A DNA stretch of 9,222 nt from an uncultured Actinomycetes bacterium (GTDB lineage Bacteria > Actinomycetota > Actinomycetes > Nanopelagicales > Nanopelagicaceae), in the NCBI GenBank assembly GCA_903932885.1, contig CAIZHT010000108.1:1-9222 (forward strand). Reading direction: 5' to 3'. The notes under the pieces were generated by a model that made no database searches, had not been told where the DNA came from, and was given only the letters and a program-made list of their open reading frames with translations. Positions 5,861 to 9,222 of the stretch are shown one piece after another (the first letter of the stretch is position 1; the number at the start of each line of letters is the position of its first letter). Position numbers and translations under genes: made by a program.

Positions 5861-7768
5861 ATGCTGCGGAAATTTCTCATTAGATCAACCATCTTCATTG
5901 GTGGATTTGGATTTATCGCAGGCGCAACCCTTTTTGCTCTTGCCTACTTCACTGTCTCAATCCCAGATCCAAATGCATATGTAAATAGCCAAGCCACAAT
6001 TATTCAATATTCCAATGGTTCAGAGATAGGACGAGTAGGAACACAGAACCGACAGATAGTTCCACTTGCAAAAATTCCTCTCAATGTCCGTTATGCAGTC
6101 TTAGCAGCCGAAGATCGAAATTTTTATTCCAATCGCGCATTTAGTGTTACTGGTATAGCGCGAGCGGTATTCAATAATTTGCGCGGTGGTTCACTGCAAG
6201 GCGGATCAACTATTACTCAACAATATGCAAAAACTGCATTTTTGTCCCCAAGTCGAACAATTCAAAGAAAAATAAAAGAATTAGTAATTGCCATAAAGTT
6301 AGAAAACTCTCTGAGCAAAGATCAGATTTTTGAAAATTACTTGAACACCATTTATTTTGGACGAGGCTCATACGGAGTTATGACTGCGTCGCAGCAATAT
6401 TTTAATCGTAACGTTGAACAGCTCACCAATTCTCAAGCAGCTATCATCGCAAGCATTCTGAGATCACCTGGACTCTATGATCCAGCCTTTAAAAAGGGTA
6501 ATGAAGAGCGCCTCAAAGCACGCTTTGATTATGTAATAAATGGAATGATCGATGCAAAGTGGCTAAGCAAAGAAGATGCAGCAAAGATGAAGTATCCAAC
6601 AATTGCACCACGTGCAACCTCGGGTTCATTGAGCGGACCCAAGGGCCATGTTATTGAAGCGGTTCAGAAAGAGTTAGCAAAATTAGGATTCTCTCAAGAT
6701 CAACTATTAGTTGGTGGGTTGGTTATCCGAACAACGCTTGATCAACGAGCACAACAATCGGCAATTGATGCAGTAAACAAATTAACACCAAAGGGTGCAC
6801 CAGAGAATTTACATATTGGATTAGTGGCGATTAGACCTGGGACTGGTGAAATCATTGCACTCTATGGAGGCGCTGATTATCTAAAGCGACAACTCAGTGA
6901 TGCAACGCAAGCAATTGCATTAGCTGGTTCAACATTTAAACCTTTTGCAGTAATTGCAGGCCTTGAGGCGGGTATTCCACTTACATCTATGTGGAATGGT
7001 GATAGCCCACAAACATTTGATGATGCTGGAAAACCATATGAAGTATCCAATTATGGAGATGAAGGCTGGGGACAAATCTCGCTCTTAGAGGCAACAAAAC
7101 ACTCAGTCAATACGGTCTATGTTCCGCTTGGAATCAAAGCTGGTCCTGAGAATGTTGTCGATGTTGCACGCAGAGCAGGAATTCCGGAGAGCGTTGCGAT
7201 GATGCCAACGCCATCAGTTGTATTAGGTGTTGCTAGTCCTCACGTCATTGATGTTGCAAATGCATATGCAACATTTGCAGCGCAAGGTATCTATTCAAAA
7301 CCGTATTTAGTTGCCCAAGTAATGGGTTCAAATAAAGGTATTTTATATGAAGGCAAAACACAGACCCAAGAAGTATTTAGCAAAGAAGTTATTGCCGACC
7401 TAACATATTCACTCAAAAGCGTAGTAAATGGTGGAACAGGATCAGCAGCCCTTGCACTTGGTCGACCAGCTGCAGGCAAGACAGGAACAAGCCAACAAAA
7501 TGCATCAGCATGGTTTAGTGGATACGTTCCACAACTTGCAGCATCCGTTGCTTTTTTTAGAGATAGCGCAAGTGAATCACTCAACGGTATTGGTGGACTT
7601 ACATCAGTAACAGGTGGAACTTTCCCTGCGCGCATCTGGACGGCATTTATGAAAGGCGCTCTCAAAGGCGAGCCAGTGATGGATTTCCCAGCGCCTTCAA
7701 ATATCGGAGGATTAGATCCAATTGAGATGACTACCGGCGGCGTTCAAAGTATCAAGAAGAAAAGGTGA
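5861..7768 (+). CDS. ponA: Bifunctional class A penicillin-binding protein (glycosyltransferase-transpeptidase)
   Basis: This enzyme polymerises lipid II and crosslinks the glycan outside the membrane. One N-terminal transmembrane anchor (about 10-31, preceded by basic residues) is followed by the GT51 domain. Its catalytic E84 is in AAEDRNFY, GGSTITQQ is at 114-121, RKIKE has a second likely catalytic glutamate at E140, and ENYLNTIYFGRGSYG follows. The transpeptidase domain carries S357-T-F-K360 with the acyl-accepting serine, S415-V-N417, and K540-T-G542. All key residues of both activities are present. At 635 residues it is compact for the class and lacks the long proline-rich C-terminal tail of mycobacterial PonA1, ending in KKKR. 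The position after E84 that is often histidine (EDRxFxxH) is N91. It follows DUF5318 by 9 nt; AAGGGG (5843-5848) is the only Shine-Dalgarno candidate, at a rather long 12-nt spacing. It is a likely beta-lactam target. Confidence 0.96.
   Translation: MLRKFLIRSTIFIGGFGFIAGATLFALAYFTVSIPDPNAYVNSQATIIQYSNGSEIGRVGTQNRQIVPLAKIPLNVRYAVLAAEDRNFYSNRAFSVTGIARAVFNNLRGGSLQGGSTITQQYAKTAFLSPSRTIQRKIKELVIAIKLENSLSKDQIFENYLNTIYFGRGSYGVMTASQQYFNRNVEQLTNSQAAIIASILRSPGLYDPAFKKGNEERLKARFDYVINGMIDAKWLSKEDAAKMKYPTIAPRATSGSLSGPKGHVIEAVQKELAKLGFSQDQLLVGGLVIRTTLDQRAQQSAIDAVNKLTPKGAPENLHIGLVAIRPGTGEIIALYGGADYLKRQLSDATQAIALAGSTFKPFAVIAGLEAGIPLTSMWNGDSPQTFDDAGKPYEVSNYGDEGWGQISLLEATKHSVNTVYVPLGIKAGPENVVDVARRAGIPESVAMMPTPSVVLGVASPHVIDVANAYATFAAQGIYSKPYLVAQVMGSNKGILYEGKTQTQEVFSKEVIADLTYSLKSVVNGGTGSAALALGRPAAGKTGTSQQNASAWFSGYVPQLAASVAFFRDSASESLNGIGGLTSVTGGTFPARIWTAFMKGALKGEPVMDFPAPSNIGGLDPIEMTTGGVQSIKKKR
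7761..7765 (+). promoter_or_regulatory. Ribosome binding site deciding a TTG start
   Basis: AAAGG, within a purine run, lies 6 nt before TTG at 7772 and overlaps the end of ponA. The downstream frame has no ATG for about 80 codons, although the conserved CYSD and EYPVITG motifs come well before that. The TTG is therefore the best supported start. Confidence 0.65.
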
Positions 7769-7771
7769 CGC

Positions 7772-8989
7772 TTGCGCCCAACGGCTCGAGTTCTAATCGC
7801 GTTTGCGATTCTCGCTTCACTTTTTTCATTTATAAAATTTAGTCACTGCGAAGGTAAAAACTGGGCTACACCAGATCAATATGTACACGCTTGTTATTCA
7901 GACCTACCATCACTTTTTGGTGATCGAGAGCTCGATAAACAAAAATGGGCATATACAGGCAAAGAAAAAGCTGTTGAATACCCTGTAATTACGGGCGTAG
8001 TTATGTATGCAACATCATTGATAACACCATCAAATTCTAATCGTGCAACAAACTATTTCCTTATCAATGCATTTCTCCTTGCTCTACTTTTTATATTTCT
8101 CGTTCTCCTTGTTGCGCACATGAAACCCGAATATTGGTACTTACTCCCCGTAGCCCCAGCAATGATTGCATCTCTTTATGTCAATTGGGATCTGTGGGCG
8201 ATCGCATCAATGTTAGTAGCAATCTATTGCTTCGATAAAGAAAAATACAAGTGGAGTGCACTTGCACTTGGTATTTCAATATCTACAAAATTTATGCCCA
8301 TATTTTTATTACTACCAATTTTTCTTATCCTTTGGCGAAGAAATAGAATTCGAGAGATCGCCCGGTATTCAGGAATTGTTATCGCATCGTGGTTAGCAAT
8401 AAATCTTCCAGTTGCGTTGACAACGCCACAGGGATGGTGGCGATTTTACGAATTGAATCTATCGCGAGGTGCTGATTGGGGTTCTCCGTGGTTAGCCTTC
8501 TCAATACTTGGCCTCAAACTTGCTAATTTGAATTATCTTACGATTTTGGCACTACTCGCCGGCCTAACATTAATCTCACTAATCTTTTTTGAATTCTCCA
8601 TTACCCCAACACTTGCACAAATGAGTTTTATTCTTCTTGCGATAGTCATGATTGTAAGTAAGGTGTATTCACCACAATATGTTCTTTGGTTGACTCCGCT
8701 TGCAATTCTTGCAATCAATAAAAAGAGCATCCATGCCTTTTGGATATGGCAAGGTGGCGAAATTATTTATCACATTGCAATATGGCAACACCTTGCAACA
8801 GTGACCGGTGCCTCCTTTGGGCTTCCGGCCAAGGGGTACGCCCTTCTTACCCTGGTACGCATAGCCACAACCATCTATCTGATCACCGTAATTGCCCGCA
8901 GCGCTATCAAGAATTCACGCACAGATGAGCGCCGTCCACATACCCGCCTCTTCGATTTTCTCTTTGCGACCTCTTCAAGTTACCCTTAG
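7772..8989 (+). CDS. GT87-like polytopic membrane glycosyltransferase (Rv0051 type)
   Basis: This 405-residue, strongly hydrophobic protein has about ten predicted helices. An N-terminal helix (7-24) is followed by an extracytoplasmic loop with HACYSD at 39-44 and EYPVITG at 69-75. Those motifs, and its position after ponA and before rpsF, match the actinobacterial DUF2029/GT87 proteins typified by Rv0051. GT87 enzymes such as PimE use polyprenyl-phosphate mannose as donor and an Asp in the first outer loop; D44 is a candidate catalytic residue, by inference. Acceptor and sugar are unknown, and involvement in envelope glycolipid or glycan assembly is a guess from family and context. It starts at TTG 3 nt after the ponA stop, in the same frame, so the two are almost certainly cotranscribed. 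The last ~190 bp are GC-rich (52-58%) compared with about 38% at 8601-8700. Confidence 0.82.
   Translation: MRPTARVLIAFAILASLFSFIKFSHCEGKNWATPDQYVHACYSDLPSLFGDRELDKQKWAYTGKEKAVEYPVITGVVMYATSLITPSNSNRATNYFLINAFLLALLFIFLVLLVAHMKPEYWYLLPVAPAMIASLYVNWDLWAIASMLVAIYCFDKEKYKWSALALGISISTKFMPIFLLLPIFLILWRRNRIREIARYSGIVIASWLAINLPVALTTPQGWWRFYELNLSRGADWGSPWLAFSILGLKLANLNYLTILALLAGLTLISLIFFEFSITPTLAQMSFILLAIVMIVSKVYSPQYVLWLTPLAILAINKKSIHAFWIWQGGEIIYHIAIWQHLATVTGASFGLPAKGYALLTLVRIATTIYLITVIARSAIKNSRTDERRPHTRLFDFLFATSSSYP
8981..8986 (+). promoter_or_regulatory. Possible -10 element of the rpsF operon
   Basis: TACCCT, the same hexamer seen before the NUDIX gene, overlaps the last codons of the GT87 gene and would place a transcript start near 8992-8994. 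That would give a leader of roughly 95 nt that includes the hairpins described below. No -35 is recognisable, and read-through from ponA is equally possible, so this is a weak call. Confidence 0.25.
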
Positions 8990-8997
8990 CCCTCCTC

Positions 8998-9019
8998 GAA
9001 GAACCCATCTGGGTCCTTC
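8998..9019 (+). terminator. Hairpin after the GT87 gene: terminator or leader element
   Basis: GAAG at 8998-9001 pairs with CTTC at 9016-9019, and ACCC at 9003-9006 pairs with GGGT at 9011-9014, around an ATCT loop with a single A-C mismatch. This gives eight base pairs starting 9 nt after the stop codon. There is no T-tract, so an intrinsic terminator of the classic type is doubtful. A second GAAG at 9023-9026 can compete for the same CTTC, so the element may instead belong to the rpsF leader. Confidence 0.4.
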
Positions 9020-9027
9020 AGGGAAGC

Positions 9028-9078
9028 ACTAACCCTCCTGTCACGGAAATACCGTGGCCGTCTTAGTCCAGAGGAGGT
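9028..9078 (+). promoter_or_regulatory. Structured rpsF leader that can hide the Shine-Dalgarno; candidate S6:S18 autoregulatory element
   Basis: The rpsF Shine-Dalgarno is GAGGAGGT (9071-9078). CCTCCT at 9034-9039 is its perfect complement, and a longer complement, CCTCCTC, lies at 8991-8997. Between them is a hairpin, CACGG (9042-9046) with CCGTG (9052-9056) and loop AAATA, extendable by a U-G and a G-C pair. CCG at 9058-9060 follows immediately. An alternative stem, ACTAA (9028-9032) with TTAGT (9063-9067), crosses the CCTCCT:AGGAGG pairing, so the two are mutually exclusive and the second leaves the ribosome site free. A CCG bulge between a stem and a hairpin is the published description of the S6:S18 complex-binding motif in rpsF leaders; the match here is by eye. 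Confidence 0.5.
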
Positions 9079-9088
9079 CGGGTTACGC

Positions 9089-9222
9089 ATGCGTCACTAT
9101 GAATTAATGGTCATTCTCGATCCAGAACTTGAAGAACGTACAGTCACACCAAGCCTTGAGACATATCTCAAAATCATTAAAGACAGCGGAGGCCGCGTCG
9201 ACAAGCTCGATGTATGGGGCCG
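9089..9222 (+). CDS. rpsF: 30S ribosomal protein bS6, C-terminus cut by window edge
   Basis: The first 44 codons are visible, beginning [19 protein letters not shown] and continuing through a [12 protein letters not shown] segment. This matches the start of actinobacterial bS6 (about 95 residues), which binds 16S rRNA together with bS18 in the platform of the small subunit. The ATG at 9089 follows a strong GAGGAGGT with 10-nt spacing, making this the one transcription-unit start here with a conventional leader. In actinobacteria the operon normally continues with ssb, rpsR and rplI, expected beyond the right edge. Regulation probably acts through the leader described separately. Confidence 0.96.
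   Translation, partial: MRHYELMVILDPELEERTVTPSLETYLKIIKDSGGRVDKLDVWG

Noticed and set aside
6100..6170. Apparent loss of a conserved histidine in the PBP glycosyltransferase motif (N91)
   Set aside because: I recall Asn at this place in other actinobacterial PBPs. The catalytic glutamates E84 and E140 are present, so inactivity is not suggested.
7552..7558. Run of seven T inside ponA as a slippage or termination site
   Set aside because: It encodes Ala-Phe-Phe in the conserved transpeptidase core, has no preceding hairpin, and the frame is intact on both sides.
7291..7665. Open frame of 124 codons antisense to the ponA transpeptidase domain
   Set aside because: It covers the conserved KTG region of ponA, has no ribosome site or promoter, and its composition mirrors the sense codons.
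1..9222. Search for CRISPR arrays, transposons, tRNA genes, defence genes or a new multi-gene system
   Set aside because: No regularly spaced repeats, terminal inverted repeats, transposase, integrase, tRNA-like cloverleaf or unfamiliar gene cluster was seen. Apart from the MFS transporter, the genes fit a conserved actinobacterial core neighbourhood.

Overview
The window looks like a chromosomal, origin-proximal housekeeping region from a low-GC, streamlined actinobacterium. The closest match I can name is the freshwater acI group (Nanopelagicales, Planktophila/Nanopelagicus-like). This rests on protein resemblance to actinobacterial families remembered from Mycobacterium and Streptomyces, on AT-rich codon use, on nearly absent intergenic space, and on gene starts that mostly lack Shine-Dalgarno sites and look leaderless. 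No tRNA, rRNA, CRISPR array, insertion sequence, prophage gene or toxin-antitoxin pair is visible.

Layout, left to right. (1) A minus-strand, ATGA-coupled operon: a NUDIX hydrolase of the MutT4/Rv3908 type (2083-2667), a secreted and membrane-anchored DUF6049 protein of the Rv3909 type (977-2086), and the lipid II flippase gene murJ, which runs off the left edge (1-980). (2) A 32-bp divergent promoter, then plus-strand pcnA, the CCA-adding tRNA nucleotidyltransferase (2700-4130). (3) A minus-strand MFS transporter (4123-5394) whose 3' end overlaps that of pcnA by 8 bp. (4) A second very short divergent promoter (43 bp), then a plus-strand run: a DUF5318 zinc-ribbon protein of the Rv0049 type (5438-5851), the bifunctional penicillin-binding protein ponA (5861-7768) and a GT87-like polytopic membrane glycosyltransferase of the Rv0051 type (7772-8989). 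(5) A 99-bp leader rich in competing hairpins, then the start of rpsF, encoding ribosomal protein bS6, cut by the right edge (9089 onward).

Functionally the window joins two blocks. One is peptidoglycan precursor export (MurJ) together with nucleotide and tRNA maintenance (NUDIX, PcnA). The other is peptidoglycan polymerisation (PonA) with a possible cell-envelope glycosyltransferase, leading into the rpsF ribosomal/replication operon. MurJ delivers lipid II to the outer face of the membrane, where PonA polymerises and crosslinks it.

Most of the region is ordinary core genome. I do not see a new defence or mobile system. The items most worth a second look are the rpsF leader, where the Shine-Dalgarno can pair with either of two upstream complementary segments in mutually exclusive folds; the two ultra-compact divergent leaderless promoters; the short version of DUF6049; and the MurJ sequence, which lacks several cavity arginines known from E. 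coli.
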